A DNA stretch of 44,796 nt from Lachnospiraceae bacterium (GTDB taxonomy: Bacteria > Bacillota > Clostridia > Lachnospirales > Lachnospiraceae), in assembly GCA_024403355.1 (NCBI GenBank), contig JAKSRW010000025.1:1-44796 (forward strand). Reading direction: 5' to 3'. The notes under the pieces were generated by a model. That model ran no database searches. It worked only from the letters and a program-made list of their open reading frames with translations, and was not told the DNA's origin. Position numbers and translations under genes: made by a program. Positions 7,532 to 17,688 of this stretch are shown here, in pieces; the stretch's first letter is position 1; every line of letters begins with the position of its first letter.

Positions 7532-8572
7532 TTACAATTCATTCAAATATCTTCTAAAGCTTTTTGTAAATTTTATTCTCTCATACATTTTTAAATACTC
7601 CGAATTTTTAATATCTTCAACATAATTTCTACGCCAACTGCGGTATTTGCGGGATTTTTCGGATTTTTCATCATTCTCTTCATTTTCGGAATTATTACAT
7701 TTTTCTGCATATTCTAATCTACTATTGTAGAATACATCATATTGTGTGTCACTCTTTTGTCCTACACAATTTATGCAATCGTCTGATTTTCCCGAAATAT
7801 CTTCCGCTTTACCGGCATGGGTTCTCATATTATCATCTTCGCCGCCATAGGTATCCTCGTGATATTCCTTCAAGCTGTTTTTTTCACGGAATTTTTCTTC
7901 AATACTGTCTGCCGCCTTATTATAGGCTATCGCCGCTTCAGTCTCATCCGAATATCTGCCCACGGTTACATTTCCCAGCATATGTATTTTTACTTCAAAG
8001 ACATATCGCCCCCTATAAAGGCGTCTTTGAACACCGTTATATCTGTTAACAATTACAATATTTCCGTAGGAATAATCATTCTCGTCACCGTTTTTAAAAA
8101 AATAATCCCTGTTCTTCACGGCAAAGCTGCGCACGCCGTATCTGCTCAAAAGACTCGTCTGCATACCGTAATCACTGTAAAACAAATGATTTCCGCGTTT
8201 TTGAATTCTGTGAGTTCTGTAGAAAAACATATCATCAACATCAAATTTCAGAGCAGTTTTCCTGTCTATATAATATAAAAAATACTTTCCGTAAAGTAAT
8301 ATCGGATTTTTACAATAAATTCCTGTTTTTTTCAGATTAAGCAGAACTATCCAGCGGTCAAAGCTCAGAGGAACCCCTTGCTTTTCGTAATCCTCCGGAC
8401 TGAATTCATCAGGCGAGTTCAATATTTTAGTCGCAATCAAATAAGCCTCGCCGGCTTTTTTATCGCTGTCGAAGCTTCCCAGACTTATGTGTCTGTCCTT
8501 ATATGTAATTGATGCTCTGAAATATTCCGTGCCATCCTTTCGTCTGGCAGGATATGAACCGGGCAACGCCAT
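7532..8572 (-). CDS. AP2-like / HNH-like domain protein
   Basis: 346 residues, cytoplasmic, no signal. Residues 12-50 (DGTEYFRASITYKDRHISLG ... AGEAYLIATKIL) and 179-226 (FEVKIHMLGNVTVGRYSDET, then EAAIAYNKAAD) read as two AP2/ERF-type DNA-binding folds. Between them, residues 127-177 (YSDYG ... RDYFFKNGDENDYSYGNIVI) resemble the beta-beta-alpha HNH nuclease core, with NGDENDYSYGN in the place of the usual NGDxxDNRxxNL, but the first catalytic histidine is not clear. The C-terminal 100 residues are charged and low complexity. In phages and bacteria AP2-HNH proteins are often homing endonucleases; here a regulator or decayed nuclease is equally possible. It has its own promoter and sits next to rnpB. 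Confidence 0.6.
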   Translation of the reverse strand: MALPGSYPARRKDGTEYFRASITYKDRHISLGSFDSDKKAGEAYLIATKILNSPDEFSPEDYEKQGVPLSFDRWIVLLNLKKTGIYCKNPILLYGKYFLYYIDRKTALKFDVDDMFFYRTHRIQKRGNHLFYSDYGMQTSLLSRYGVRSFAVKNRDYFFKNGDENDYSYGNIVIVNRYNGVQRRLYRGRYVFEVKIHMLGNVTVGRYSDETEAAIAYNKAADSIEEKFREKNSLKEYHEDTYGGEDDNMRTHAGKAEDISGKSDDCINCVGQKSDTQYDVFYNSRLEYAEKCNNSENEENDEKSEKSRKYRSWRRNYVEDIKNSEYLKMYERIKFTKSFRRYLNEL

Positions 8573-8615
8573 AAGCCTTATTTTCCGCCTTTCTTTTACA
8601 GTTCATTTATATCGT

Positions 8616-8644
8616 ATTTTATCATATATATTTCTTTTCCACAA
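8616..8644 (-). promoter_or_regulatory. Promoter of the AP2/HNH-like gene
   Basis: Minus strand -35 TTGTGG (8639-8644), 17-base spacer, -10 TAAAAT (8616-8621) preceded by TGA (extended -10). Confidence 0.6.
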
Positions 8645-8699
8645 GCCGCGTCCACCGCCCAAAGGCAGTGTTTCCTGCTGTTTGCTGTTTCCGGCCATG

Positions 8700-8727
8700 A
8701 AAAAGCACTGCGGTAAAACCGCAGTGC
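8700..8727 (-). terminator. rnpB terminator
   Basis: Ten-base-pair stem (8705-8714 with 8718-8727, GCACTGCGGT / ACCGCAGTGC), loop of three, then five T on the minus strand (8700-8704). Confidence 0.92.
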
Positions 8728-8744
8728 ATATTTTTTCTGATAAT

Positions 8745-9104
8745 TGAGCAACACTATAAGCCGGGTTATGTAATCGATGATCATCTATCTTGACTATCCG
8801 TTACCGGATAGCTCCTCAGACACGTTTCCACGCCTGAACGCAACCTACCCGAAGGCACGGCGGGCAGCCGTATAGCCTTCTGTTTGGTCTTGCTTCGAGT
8901 GGGGTTTACACAGCACTTCATGTTACCACAAAGCCGGTGGTCTCTTACACCGCCATTCCACCCTTACCGCCCGTTACCGGACGGCGGTATAATTTCTGTT
9001 GCACTTTCCTGAGAGTCGCCTCTACCGGACGTTATCCGGCACCCTGCCCTATGAAGCCCGGACTTTCCTCAGCCCATACGGGCCGCGACCATCCGTGCTG
9101 CTCA
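8745..9104 (-). ncRNA. rnpB: RNase P RNA, bacterial class A
   Basis: Catalytic RNA of ribonuclease P, which removes 5' leaders from tRNA precursors. Read on the minus strand it contains the conserved blocks GAGGAAAGTCCGGGC, CAGGAAAGTGCAACAGAAA and GCAAGACCAAACAG, and the 3' segment with CCCGGCTTAT. The ends were set by helix P1: TGAGCAGCAC (9095-9104) pairs with GTGTTGCTCA (8745-8754), giving about 360 bases, normal for class A. A terminator follows. Upstream, 9131-9153 forms a hairpin of unknown role, and I could not define a convincing promoter. Confidence 0.95.
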
Positions 9105-9223
9105 TTTTTATCAAAAATTATTCATTCTACGCCTGTCTGCCTAGCAAACAGGCAAGTTTTGACACCCTAGTGACCACTTTGCTGTCAAACTCTTGACCTC
9201 TTCACTCGTCACAAGCAGATATA

Positions 9224-9242
9224 AAATCGCTGCTATTGCAGC
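9224..9242 (-). terminator. Weak terminator after the nucleoside kinase gene
   Basis: Short stem GCTGC-AATA-GCAGC (9229-9233 / 9238-9242) followed on the minus strand by GATTTTAT. The stem is only 5 bp, so read-through towards rnpB is possible. Confidence 0.4.
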
Positions 9243-9267
9243 TTATTTTATAGATTTATTTTATAGA

Positions 9268-10929
9268 TTATACAGGAAATACGCTTCCTCCGACAAACTC
9301 ACGAACAATTGAGTTATGAGGAATTTCCTCACTTGAAATACCAAGGAAGTATTCAAGGAACTTTAACAGCTTCTTAGCCTCCTGATATTCAGGTGCTGAT
9401 TCCGGAATTCCGAAAAGCAAAGGCTCAGCATACTGTTTAAGAACTGCCAGCTCATATACAAGAGCTGAATTGAACATGCAGTCAGCCTCCTCCTGGAAGG
9501 GGAAGATATTCTCCTCCTCACCGCGTCTTACCGAAGGCCACATAGCAATAGTACCCTGTGCGGATGTTCCTCTTGTTCTCGCATCACGTACCATACGACG
9601 AATCAGACGTCCCATAGTGGTAGGAATTCTGTTATGTTCGTCAATATTAATCTGTGTAAGAGCACTAATATAAATCTTGAACTTGCTTTCCTTAGGAAGT
9701 GAGTATGAAAGCTTGTCATTCAGGCCGTGAATACCCTCGATAACAAGAATATCGCCTTCATTAAGCTTCATTGTATTGCCCTTATACTCACGCTTACCTG
9801 CCTTAAAGTTGAAGGTAGGCATTTCTACCGTCTCTCCGTTAAGAAGGGCGGACATATCCCTGTTGAAGCCTTCCACATCAATAGCCTCAAGGCACTCGAA
9901 ATTATAATTTCCATCCTCATCAAGAGGAGTATCCTCACGATTCTTGAAATAATTATCAAGTGCAATGGGATGAGGATTAAATCCGAGAGTACGCAGCTGT
10001 ATTGAAAGTCTGTGTGAAAATGAGGTCTTTCCCGATGAAGAAGGTCCTGCAATCATAACAAACTTTACGCCCTTACGCTCACGAATCTGCTCTGCAATAT
10101 CGCCGATACGCTTTTCCATCAAAGCTTCCTGAACAAGAATCAGATCACCGACATTGCCCTTACAAATCTGCTCATTAAGATTACCTACACAGTCAAGACC
10201 AAGAGCCGATGCCCACTTATTGCCTTCATTCTGAATAGCAAAAAGCTTAGGACTGTCAACAAACTCCGCAACCTTATCAGGGTTCGCCAATTCGGGAAGA
10301 ATAAGAACGAAGCCTTCATTGTAAAGCTTCAGGTCAAATGCCTTCAGCATGCCTGTCGACGGAGGCATATAGCCGTAAAAATAATCAACAAAGCCCGCAA
10401 GCTCGTATACATTTGTATTAGAAACACGACGATATTTGAAAAGCTTCTCCTTATCATACATTCTGTACTTATGGAAAAGTTCAACCGCCTTGCGTGTCTT
10501 GATGGCTCTCTTCTTAAAAGGAAGATCCTCCTCCACCATACGAATCATGGAAGACTTAACCTTATTTAACAGCTGCTCATCAAGTGTATAATCTGCATCA
10601 AATTCACAGTAAAGTGCTCTTCCGAGAGAAATCTCGACACTGATTTTTCTGATTTTCTCCTTGTCAAGCACATCATAAAAGCTCTTCATCATAAGCATGA
10701 TAAGTCCGCGAACATATGTATCCATACCTACCACGCTCTTTGTTGTAACAAAGCTTACCGTACACTTCTCATCCAGGGTCTTATTAAGCTCACGAAGCAG
10801 ACCGTTTGAATAAGCAAGAATGATATCACCGTCTGCGGTATCGGCAAATTCCTTCGCCAGGTCCGCATAAGTAGTTGTGTCATCATACTCCAGCTTGTTA
10901 CCGTTAATGTTTACCTTGCAAATCCCCAT
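9268..10929 (-). CDS. Nucleoside (uridine-like) kinase with threonyl-tRNA-synthetase-like N-terminus
   Basis: 553 residues. The C-terminal part (from about residue 285) is a phosphoribulokinase/uridine kinase domain with Walker A GPSSSGKTS at 295-303, LDNYF and the VIEGIHGLND segment. The N-terminal 60 residues look like a TGS fold, followed by a region resembling the second additional domain of threonyl-tRNA synthetase. This architecture is common in Firmicutes and is annotated as nucleoside kinase; the true substrate is not settled and a plain uridine kinase label would be overconfident. A good GGAGG precedes the ATG by 7 bases. It follows trmK by 31 bases and is the last gene of the dnaG-rpoD-trmK run. 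Confidence 0.85.
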   Translation of the reverse strand: MGICKVNINGNKLEYDDTTTYADLAKEFADTADGDIILAYSNGLLRELNKTLDEKCTVSFVTTKSVVGMDTYVRGLIMLMMKSFYDVLDKEKIRKISVEISLGRALYCEFDADYTLDEQLLNKVKSSMIRMVEEDLPFKKRAIKTRKAVELFHKYRMYDKEKLFKYRRVSNTNVYELAGFVDYFYGYMPPSTGMLKAFDLKLYNEGFVLILPELANPDKVAEFVDSPKLFAIQNEGNKWASALGLDCVGNLNEQICKGNVGDLILVQEALMEKRIGDIAEQIRERKGVKFVMIAGPSSSGKTSFSHRLSIQLRTLGFNPHPIALDNYFKNREDTPLDEDGNYNFECLEAIDVEGFNRDMSALLNGETVEMPTFNFKAGKREYKGNTMKLNEGDILVIEGIHGLNDKLSYSLPKESKFKIYISALTQINIDEHNRIPTTMGRLIRRMVRDARTRGTSAQGTIAMWPSVRRGEEENIFPFQEEADCMFNSALVYELAVLKQYAEPLLFGIPESAPEYQEAKKLLKFLEYFLGISSEEIPHNSIVREFVGGSVFPV

Positions 10930-10960
10930 ATATTTACCTCCGTGTAAAAACTATAGAAAA

Positions 10961-11767
10961 TCACTGATAATAGTCCAGTGCCTTTTCCAGTAAAACCTTT
11001 TCATTTTCAAAAAAACTGCGCTTCTCTCCGGCTCCTTCACCTGCAGACTTGTAAATATTATCAAGAATACGGCTGTTTTTCCCTTTAAGAATCAATAAAA
11101 GTTCTTTAAGAACACCGTCTCTTCTATCCAAAAGAAGCTGTCCGTATTCATCCGCAAGCTGTTCGCAAAGCTCCTTATAATCGGCTGCCCTGGTCGTAAA
11201 ATTCGTGTCAAAAGAAACCGTTACAGCAGATTGTGCAGAAGCTGACGTATTCATTTCCGAGGCCTGTACAGCCTTCATCGAATTGTAGAATTTACCATCC
11301 TCAATGCACATTTTTTCATCGGCAATTACAAAACCATGCTCTCGAAGAAATCTTCTTACCATCCAGATATCCGACTGTGGCTGAAGAATCAGTTCCTTAA
11401 CGCTTTGAAGCACAGCCTCATTTGCCGACAGTATAAGCGTAGTAAGCGTTCCGCCCATACCGGAAATAACTATGGAATCCGCTTCACCCGGAAGCAGCTT
11501 CTCAAGTCCGTCGGAAAGTCTGGTGGTGATTTTGTCCTCCAGACCGTAAAGCGCTATATTTTCACGGGCGTGGGAAAGAGGTCCCTCTCCCACGTCCATG
11601 GCAATTGCATTAACTGCGATGCCCTCCTTTACCAGCCATATCGATGTATGCGCATGGTCACACCCCACATCGGCAACTCTACTGCCCTTCGTAACCATAT
11701 TCGCAGACATCATAAGTCTGTCGGAAAGCTTAATAAAATCTCTGTGAGCTATCTTCCCATCAATCAT
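10961..11767 (-). CDS. trmK: tRNA (adenine(22)-N1)-methyltransferase
   Basis: 268 residues. SAM-dependent methyltransferase that forms m1A at position 22 of tRNA. Motif I is [15 protein letters not shown] (about residues 32-46), followed by [16 protein letters not shown] and the VISGMGGTL motif typical of Trm[14 protein letters not shown] is also characteristic. The start codon overlaps the rpoD stop (ATGA), so the two are translationally coupled, a widely conserved arrangement in Firmicutes. The C-terminal third carries a predicted coiled coil, as usual for the family. Confidence 0.93.
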   Translation of the reverse strand: MIDGKIAHRDFIKLSDRLMMSANMVTKGSRVADVGCDHAHTSIWLVKEGIAVNAIAMDVGEGPLSHARENIALYGLEDKITTRLSDGLEKLLPGEADSIVISGMGGTLTTLILSANEAVLQSVKELILQPQSDIWMVRRFLREHGFVIADEKMCIEDGKFYNSMKAVQASEMNTSASAQSAVTVSFDTNFTTRAADYKELCEQLADEYGQLLLDRRDGVLKELLLILKGKNSRILDNIYKSAGEGAGEKRSFFENEKVLLEKALDYYQ

Positions 11768-13032
11768 TCAAGGAAATCCTTTAACTTTCTGCTTCTTGAG
11801 GGATGTCTGAGCTTACGAAGAGCCTTAGCCTCAATCTGCCTGATACGCTCACGGGTAACATTAAACTCCTTACCAACCTCTTCAAGAGTTCTCGCTCTGC
11901 CGTCATCAAGACCAAAACGAAGTCTTAAAACCTTCTGCTCACGGTCTGTAAGTGTACCGAGAACCTCAAGCAGCTGCTCCTTAAGAAGTGTATATGCTGC
12001 CGCATCTGCAGGCATGGGAACGTTATCATCCTGAATGAAATCACCAAGATGGCTGTCCTCCTCCTCACCGATAGGTGTTTCGAGAGAAACAGGCTCCTGA
12101 CTGATTTTCTGAATCTCAGCGACTCTTTCAACAGGCATTCTCATTTCCTTGGCAATTTCCTCCTGAGTAGGTTCACGGCCTAACTCCTGAAGTAATGTTC
12201 TCTGGGTACGCATCAGTCTGTTAATGGTTTCAACCATATGAACAGGAATTCTGATGGTACGTGCCTGGTCAGCAATAGCTCTTGTGATGGCCTGTCTGAT
12301 CCACCATGTAGCATATGTACTGAACTTATAACCCTTGCTGTAATCAAACTTCTCTACAGCCTTGATAAGACCGAGATTACCCTCCTGGATAAGATCCAGG
12401 AACTGCATTCCTCGTCCCACATATCTCTTTGCGATTGATACAACCAGACGAAGGTTAGCCTCTGCAAGACGCTTCTTTGCAGCCTCACCTTCCTCAATTC
12501 TTGCACCGCCCTCTGCCTTCAGTGCTGCGAGCTCCTCGGTAAGCTGCTGCTTCACCTCATCGCTCTCAGGCTTACGAAGACGCTTCTCAAGGTCGTGGCA
12601 TCTCTGCTTATAATCAGAGCCCTCTTCGATAACCTTTGCAAGGTCAATCTCCTCCTCGGCGCTTAAGAGCTGTACCTTACCGATTTCCTTAAGATACATT
12701 CTGACAGGGTCCTCGATGCTGACACCTTCGGGAATAGAAAGGTCGATATTTTCAATATCGATATCCTCCTCATCATCATTCAGAAGGTCCATATCATCAA
12801 GAAGCTCGTCATCATCTGCTGCCGGCTCGCGGAGTACATCGACACCGCTGTTGTCCAGATAATCATAAATATGAGAAATCTGGTCCTCTGTGAGTTCCAT
12901 ATCGGCAAAAAAATCATTTACCTCCTGGTACTCAAGTACATTCTTCTTCTTTCTTGCGAACTGTAACAGTTCCTTCAGTTTTTCCTGAAAACTTACTACC
13001 TGTGACTGCTGTTGTTCCATTTTGAAATACAT
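11764..13032 (-). CDS. rpoD: Primary sigma factor SigA/RpoD
   Basis: About 420 residues; vegetative sigma factor of RNA polymerase. Region 1.1-like N-terminus ([21 protein letters not shown]), region 1.2 ([11 protein letters not shown]), region 2 ([33 protein letters not shown]), region 3 (HMVETINRL) and region 4 helix-turn-helix ([19 protein letters not shown]) are all present. Translation may start at 13032 or at the second ATG at 13020; there is no strong Shine-Dalgarno and the gene begins only 3 bases after dnaG stops, suggesting coupling. This is the classic dnaG-rpoD macromolecular synthesis operon without rpsU. Confidence 0.97.
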   Translation of the reverse strand: MYFKMEQQQSQVVSFQEKLKELLQFARKKKNVLEYQEVNDFFADMELTEDQISHIYDYLDNSGVDVLREPAADDDELLDDMDLLNDDEEDIDIENIDLSIPEGVSIEDPVRMYLKEIGKVQLLSAEEEIDLAKVIEEGSDYKQRCHDLEKRLRKPESDEVKQQLTEELAALKAEGGARIEEGEAAKKRLAEANLRLVVSIAKRYVGRGMQFLDLIQEGNLGLIKAVEKFDYSKGYKFSTYATWWIRQAITRAIADQARTIRIPVHMVETINRLMRTQRTLLQELGREPTQEEIAKEMRMPVERVAEIQKISQEPVSLETPIGEEEDSHLGDFIQDDNVPMPADAAAYTLLKEQLLEVLGTLTDREQKVLRLRFGLDDGRARTLEEVGKEFNVTRERIRQIEAKALRKLRHPSRSRKLKDFLE

Positions 13033-13035
13033 CTG

Positions 13036-14829
13036 CTAGATGTCGGCTGTCATCAGTTTCTTTCGAAGTGCATCGAGGTCCTTTTCTTCTTTGAACAATT
13101 TCACCAGTTCTTCACCCCTTTGGGCCTGCTTTGCCTCGTCAATCCTTCGTTCGATAGCTGACTTTTTGACACCGATTACCAAATCAGCAAATGCTTTCCT
13201 CCTTTCACTCTCGTTCATATCTTCTTCAAGGGACGTCATCAGTATGTCTGCCACCTTTGACTGCTCTTCTGCGTCAGTAAACTTTTCAACTATTCTGGCA
13301 CCTACTGCTAATCCCATTTTATCATATTCAGATCGGATTTGTATATAAACCGCAGGCTCAATTCCGCTTCCGAAATCCTGCTCGGTCAATACATCCTTAA
13401 CGCACTCATATGCGTTCTTATTCTGGGTGATTGTATTAAGGAGAAGTCTGGCTCTTTGTGTATCACCCTCCTCGGCCTTCTTTTCACGGCTAGCCTTCTG
13501 AGCCTCTTTTGCTTTCGCGTTAGTCTCCTCAGCCTTCATTCTGCTTCCGATTTTGTTCACTTCATCTCTTAATGCGGACGCATCTATATTATACTTCCTT
13601 GCCGCCGCTTCAACATGATTGTAGCGGGCCATTGGATCATCAATTTTAGCAATTGTCTCCGCAATCTCGTGGTCGAATTTTGTTTTCTCGTCCACATTTT
13701 CAAAATCATGCGATTTTTCCAGCACCCCTGCCTCAAAATCAAAGGCCTGGGCTGCGCTTTCTATGCGCTTTCTGTACTCATCGGCACCTATTGCCTTGAT
13801 AAATTCATCAGGGTCCTTATAGGGGGACATATTTAATATTTTAACAGAAAGTCCTACATTCTTCAATATCGGAATCGCTCTGAGCGCCGCCTTTGTACCC
13901 GCCCCGTCACTGTCATAGCTGATAACAATATTATCCGTATAGGTCGTAAGCTTTCGCGCCTGACGCTCCGTAAGCGAAGTACCGAGCGATGCCACCGCAT
14001 TGTTAAAGCCACCCTGGTGAAGGGCAATTACATCCATATAACCCTCAGCCAGTATGATAAACTTTTCACGCGAATGCTTGGCAAGATTAAGTCCGTAAAG
14101 GTTCTCACTCTTCGAAAACAGGTCTGTTTCGGGCGAATTCAGGTATTTAGCAACATTCTCCGCACTTCCCATTATACGGCCGCCAAAGGCAATTACACGG
14201 TTCCTTATATCCATTATAGGGAACATAACACGGTTCCAGAACTTGTCGTAAACACCCTTTTCACTGATATTAAAAAGGCCTGTAATCTGAAGCTCCTCAA
14301 CACTGTGTCCCTGCGACCTCAAATACTTGTAGAGACCGTCCGTATAGTGTCCCGCATAGCCAAGTCCGAATTTATTAATGGTCTCCTCCGACAGTCCACG
14401 GTCTGTCAGATACTTATGAGCCGCTTCGCCCTCGGGACTGCGCAGCAGCCTGTAATAAAAGGTCGCCGCTTCTTTATTTATTTTTGCGATAATATCCTTT
14501 TTAGAAACCCTGAGTCTTTCCTCCGGCGTATAATCGGGTTCGGGAAGTGAAATACCCGCACGCTCTGCAAGAATCCTTACCGACTCGGGGAAGCTGACAT
14601 TTTCGTACTTCTGAACAAAGCCGAATACGTTTCCGCTCTCGCCGCAGCCGAAGCACTTATATATCTGCATATTTTTGTTGACCGAAAACGAACCGCTCTT
14701 CTCATTATGGAAAGGGCAAAGACCAAAATAATTGGCTCCGCTTCGTCTCAGCTGCACATATGTGCCCACAACATCCACTATATCGTTGGCAGCACGTACA
14801 TTTTCAATTGTTTCTTCATCATAATACAT
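13036..14829 (-). CDS. dnaG: DNA primase
   Basis: 597 residues. Synthesises RNA primers at the replication fork. CHC2 zinc-binding motif with Cys38, His41, Cys59 and Cys62 (CPFH ... CFGC), then the catalytic core and a TOPRIM domain (LAEGYMDVIALHQGG, about residue 255, and SYDSDGAGTKAA). The C-terminal helicase-binding part is present but poorly conserved, as usual. It follows the dGTPase gene by 25 bases and runs straight into rpoD. Confidence 0.97.
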   Translation of the reverse strand: MYYDEETIENVRAANDIVDVVGTYVQLRRSGANYFGLCPFHNEKSGSFSVNKNMQIYKCFGCGESGNVFGFVQKYENVSFPESVRILAERAGISLPEPDYTPEERLRVSKKDIIAKINKEAATFYYRLLRSPEGEAAHKYLTDRGLSEETINKFGLGYAGHYTDGLYKYLRSQGHSVEELQITGLFNISEKGVYDKFWNRVMFPIMDIRNRVIAFGGRIMGSAENVAKYLNSPETDLFSKSENLYGLNLAKHSREKFIILAEGYMDVIALHQGGFNNAVASLGTSLTERQARKLTTYTDNIVISYDSDGAGTKAALRAIPILKNVGLSVKILNMSPYKDPDEFIKAIGADEYRKRIESAAQAFDFEAGVLEKSHDFENVDEKTKFDHEIAETIAKIDDPMARYNHVEAAARKYNIDASALRDEVNKIGSRMKAEETNAKAKEAQKASREKKAEEGDTQRARLLLNTITQNKNAYECVKDVLTEQDFGSGIEPAVYIQIRSEYDKMGLAVGARIVEKFTDAEEQSKVADILMTSLEEDMNESERRKAFADLVIGVKKSAIERRIDEAKQAQRGEELVKLFKEEKDLDALRKKLMTADI

Positions 14830-14854
14830 TCTGCCACCCCGATTCTATCGATTA

Positions 14855-15862
14855 TTAATAAACCTGCCAGCCGCTGGGCACCATAAGCTCGTTATATTTT
14901 GTAACCGCATAACGGTCGGTCATTCCCGCAATATAATCAGCCACCGCACGCTCCTTTCCCTCGGGGGCCTCACGGTGCTCCTCGGGGATAGCGTCGATAT
15001 GCTCATTATAATATTCATACAAATCGGCTATCATCTTCTCAGCCTTCTTCTCCTGACCCTTCGCAACCGGATTTGTATAAACGTGGGTAAACATAAAGCC
15101 TCGCAGGTCCTTCATTGCCTGCCATATGGCATCCGACATAATAATATCGGACTGCTCCTCACTGTTTGAAACTATATCATGAATCAATGTATTGAGACGC
15201 TGGCTGAGCGAACATCCGAGTATGTCGGTATACTCCTTCGGAATCTCGCTTTCCTCGATGATATGTCCGCGGATTGCATCGTCAATATCATGATTTACAT
15301 AAGCTATTTTATCGGCAAGTCTGACAATTTTTCCTTCAAGGGTACTGGGCATTCTGGAGGTCTGATGATTCAGGATACCGTCCTTTACCTCCCAGGAAAG
15401 GTTCATTGTCTTGCCCTTTTTCTTCTCGATAAATTCCACAACACGTATACTCTGCTCGTGATGCTTGAAGCCTCCCGGACATACCCTGTCAAGAGCTCTT
15501 TCACCCGCATGACCAAAGGGTGTATGGCCAAGGTCATGACCTAAAGCAATAGCCTCCGTCAGGTCCTCATTGAGTCTGAGTGCCTTCGCAATGGTTCTCG
15601 CTATCTGCGCCACCTCAAGTGTATGTGTCATTCTTGTTCTGTAATGGTCACCCATGGGTGTGAGAAAAACCTGCGTCTTTCCATTCAGTCTTCTGAAAGC
15701 CTTCGAATGAATTATGCGGTCTCTGTCACGCTCAAAGCAGGTTCTGATATCGCAGGGAGCCTCCTCTATCTCACGTCCCTTTGACTGATCGCTAAAAGCT
15801 GCATAGCGGCTCAAAACGCTGTATTCACGCTTTTCCTGTATTTCCCTGATTGTAAGCTCCAT
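14855..15862 (-). CDS. dgt: dGTP triphosphohydrolase-like HD-domain protein
   Basis: About 335 residues from the ATG at 15862. An in-frame TTG lies 6 codons upstream, but the GGAGG (15874-15878) overlaps it and can only serve the ATG. Hydrolyses dNTPs to deoxynucleoside and triphosphate. The family N-terminus (RDRDRIIHSKAFRRLNGKTQ) and the HD metal motif (THTLEVAQIARTIA; GHDLGHTPFGHAGE) are complete. The single-domain size fits the Firmicute dGTPase-like subfamily found beside dnaG. It is in the run queH-dgt-dnaG-rpoD, 63 bases after queH. Confidence 0.92.
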   Translation of the reverse strand: MELTIREIQEKREYSVLSRYAAFSDQSKGREIEEAPCDIRTCFERDRDRIIHSKAFRRLNGKTQVFLTPMGDHYRTRMTHTLEVAQIARTIAKALRLNEDLTEAIALGHDLGHTPFGHAGERALDRVCPGGFKHHEQSIRVVEFIEKKKGKTMNLSWEVKDGILNHQTSRMPSTLEGKIVRLADKIAYVNHDIDDAIRGHIIEESEIPKEYTDILGCSLSQRLNTLIHDIVSNSEEQSDIIMSDAIWQAMKDLRGFMFTHVYTNPVAKGQEKKAEKMIADLYEYYNEHIDAIPEEHREAPEGKERAVADYIAGMTDRYAVTKYNELMVPSGWQVY

Positions 15863-15925
15863 CCCGAAAATATCCTCCAACCATTAATCATGTCAAACCC
15901 GCAACCGATTTACCGTCCTTACCGG

Positions 15926-16585
15926 TCATTTTGAAATACTGCTGCGTCTTCTTTCTTCTGCCTGCTTTTTGGAAAATTCACAGCCGCAGAAATCCTGTCT
16001 GTAAAGCCCGTATTCCTTTGACAGCACGATTGAGCGCTGATATCCGCCGTTTTTCTTAAAATCCGACGGCAGCCATTTGACTCCGTACTCCTTTGCCAGC
16101 CTCAGACCTATCTCATTCAGCTTCTGAGCGTTTTTAAGGGGTGAAATGGTAAGTGTGGTAGAGAAATAGTCCGCACCCATTTTCGCGGCCAATTCGGCCG
16201 TTTTACGAAGTCTGAGCTCATAGCATTTAAAGCACCTCGAACCGCCCTCCGGCAAATCCTCAAGCCCGTTTACACAACAGTAAAAAGCCTCCGGCTCATA
16301 TTCCCCCTCAATGAGTTCAGCCTTATGTTCCATAGGCATTTCCTCAATCAGGCGCGCGAGCTCCGAGACTCTCAAAGCATATTCATTTTTATCGGTTATA
16401 TTAGGATTATAATAGAAAATCTTAATATTTGCAAATTGATTTAAATATTCCAGGCAGTAGCTGCTGCAGGGAGCACAGCAGGCCTGTAAAAGAATGGTCG
16501 GAAGCCTTAGCTGCTCCGACCATATTCTTATTTCCTTTTCAAGTTCCTTCTGGTAATTGATTTTATTTTCCAAATCAAACCTCAC
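15926..16585 (-). CDS. queH: Epoxyqueuosine reductase QueH (DUF208)
   Basis: 219 residues. Performs the last step of queuosine synthesis in tRNA by an enzyme unrelated to QueG. The family cysteine motifs are all present: ACCAPCSSYC near residue 36, RCFKCYELRL near residue 117, and DFCGCEFS near the C-terminus, which bind the iron-sulfur cluster and an additional metal. The residue before ACCAPC is Gln (LLQACC) where many homologues have His, perhaps a neutral variant. It lies between hisC (44 bases upstream) and dgt. Confidence 0.92.
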   Translation of the reverse strand: MRFDLENKINYQKELEKEIRIWSEQLRLPTILLQACCAPCSSYCLEYLNQFANIKIFYYNPNITDKNEYALRVSELARLIEEMPMEHKAELIEGEYEPEAFYCCVNGLEDLPEGGSRCFKCYELRLRKTAELAAKMGADYFSTTLTISPLKNAQKLNEIGLRLAKEYGVKWLPSDFKKNGGYQRSIVLSKEYGLYRQDFCGCEFSKKQAEERRRSSISK

Positions 16586-16629
16586 CTAAAGCTCTTCCTA
16601 AGTGACAAAATTCTCCGATACAGTCCCGA

Positions 16630-17688
16630 TTAAGCCAGAATTTCCTTCAAGGCATCAATAAGTGCCTTCATCTGCTCATCGGTACCGATGGTAATTCTGA
16701 GATAATTGTCAATAATCGGCTTCTTGAAGTATCTTACATAAATGCCTCTGTTCTTTAAATCGGCAAAAATCTTCTCGGCCTTAACCCCTTCATGTGATAC
16801 AAAGAGGAAGTTTGTCTTCGAATCAAGAACCTTAAAGCCCAGCTTCTTAAGCTCAGCAGCCGATTCCTCTCTGGTCTTAATGATTTTAGCACACTGCTGA
16901 TTGAAATAATCCACATCCTCCACTGCCGCACAGCCGAGCACGATTGAAGGATAATTCATGGTGTATGAATTAATGGAAAACTTTACATCATTCATAGCCT
17001 TGATAATCTTCTCACTGCCGAAGCAGAAGCCAATTCTGTTGCCCGCCATCGAACGTGACTTTGAAAATGTCTGTACTACTAATATATTATCATACTTGTC
17101 AAGTAAAGGTAATGCAGTCTCTGCACCAAAATCCACATAAGCCTCATCAATAATAACGACACTGTCCGGATTATTCTTTACGATAAATTCAATATCCTCA
17201 AGAGGCATCTCAAGTGAAGTGGGGGCATTGGGATTTGCGATGACAATACCGCCGTTTTCCTTCAGATAATCTTCCCTGTTGATTTTAAAATTCTCATCAA
17301 GAGGAAGCTGCTCAAAGGGAATCTTATAAAGATCTGCCCACACATCATAGAAGGAATATGTGATATTGGGGAAAAGCACGGGCTTCTCCGAGTTAAAGCA
17401 GGTCAGAAAGGCTACCGAAAGAACATCATCCGAGCCTACGCCGATAAAAAGCTTCTTCTCATCAATACCATAATATTTTGAAATAGCCTTTGCCAGAATA
17501 CCCGCATCCACCGGAGGATACAGACGCATTCTGTCAACATCCGTTTTAATAGTCTTTATAGCCTCTTCAACCCTGGGTGTAGGGCCGTAAGGGTTCTCAT
17601 TTGTATTTAATTTAATTATATTTGTATTCTGAGGCTGCTCACCCGGTACGTAGGGTACAACCTTTCTCAGATTTTTTTCATAACCCAT
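16630..17688 (-). CDS. hisC: Histidinol-phosphate aminotransferase
   Basis: 352 residues, normal length. PLP-dependent class I/II aminotransferase acting on imidazole acetol phosphate in histidine synthesis. The KLNTNENPYGPTP start, the IDEAYVDFG segment and the PLP lysine in TFSKSRSMAGNRIGF are typical HisC signatures. No other his genes are nearby, so it may also serve other aromatic or phospho-substrates; HisC is the best family call. It is 122 bases downstream of another aminotransferase gene. Confidence 0.92.
   Translation of the reverse strand: MGYEKNLRKVVPYVPGEQPQNTNIIKLNTNENPYGPTPRVEEAIKTIKTDVDRMRLYPPVDAGILAKAISKYYGIDEKKLFIGVGSDDVLSVAFLTCFNSEKPVLFPNITYSFYDVWADLYKIPFEQLPLDENFKINREDYLKENGGIVIANPNAPTSLEMPLEDIEFIVKNNPDSVVIIDEAYVDFGAETALPLLDKYDNILVVQTFSKSRSMAGNRIGFCFGSEKIIKAMNDVKFSINSYTMNYPSIVLGCAAVEDVDYFNQQCAKIIKTREESAAELKKLGFKVLDSKTNFLFVSHEGVKAEKIFADLKNRGIYVRYFKKPIIDNYLRITIGTDEQMKALIDALKEILA

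Noticed and set aside
9131..9153. Terminator hairpin upstream of rnpB
   Set aside because: A 10-bp hairpin with one mismatch is present but no T-run follows on either strand.
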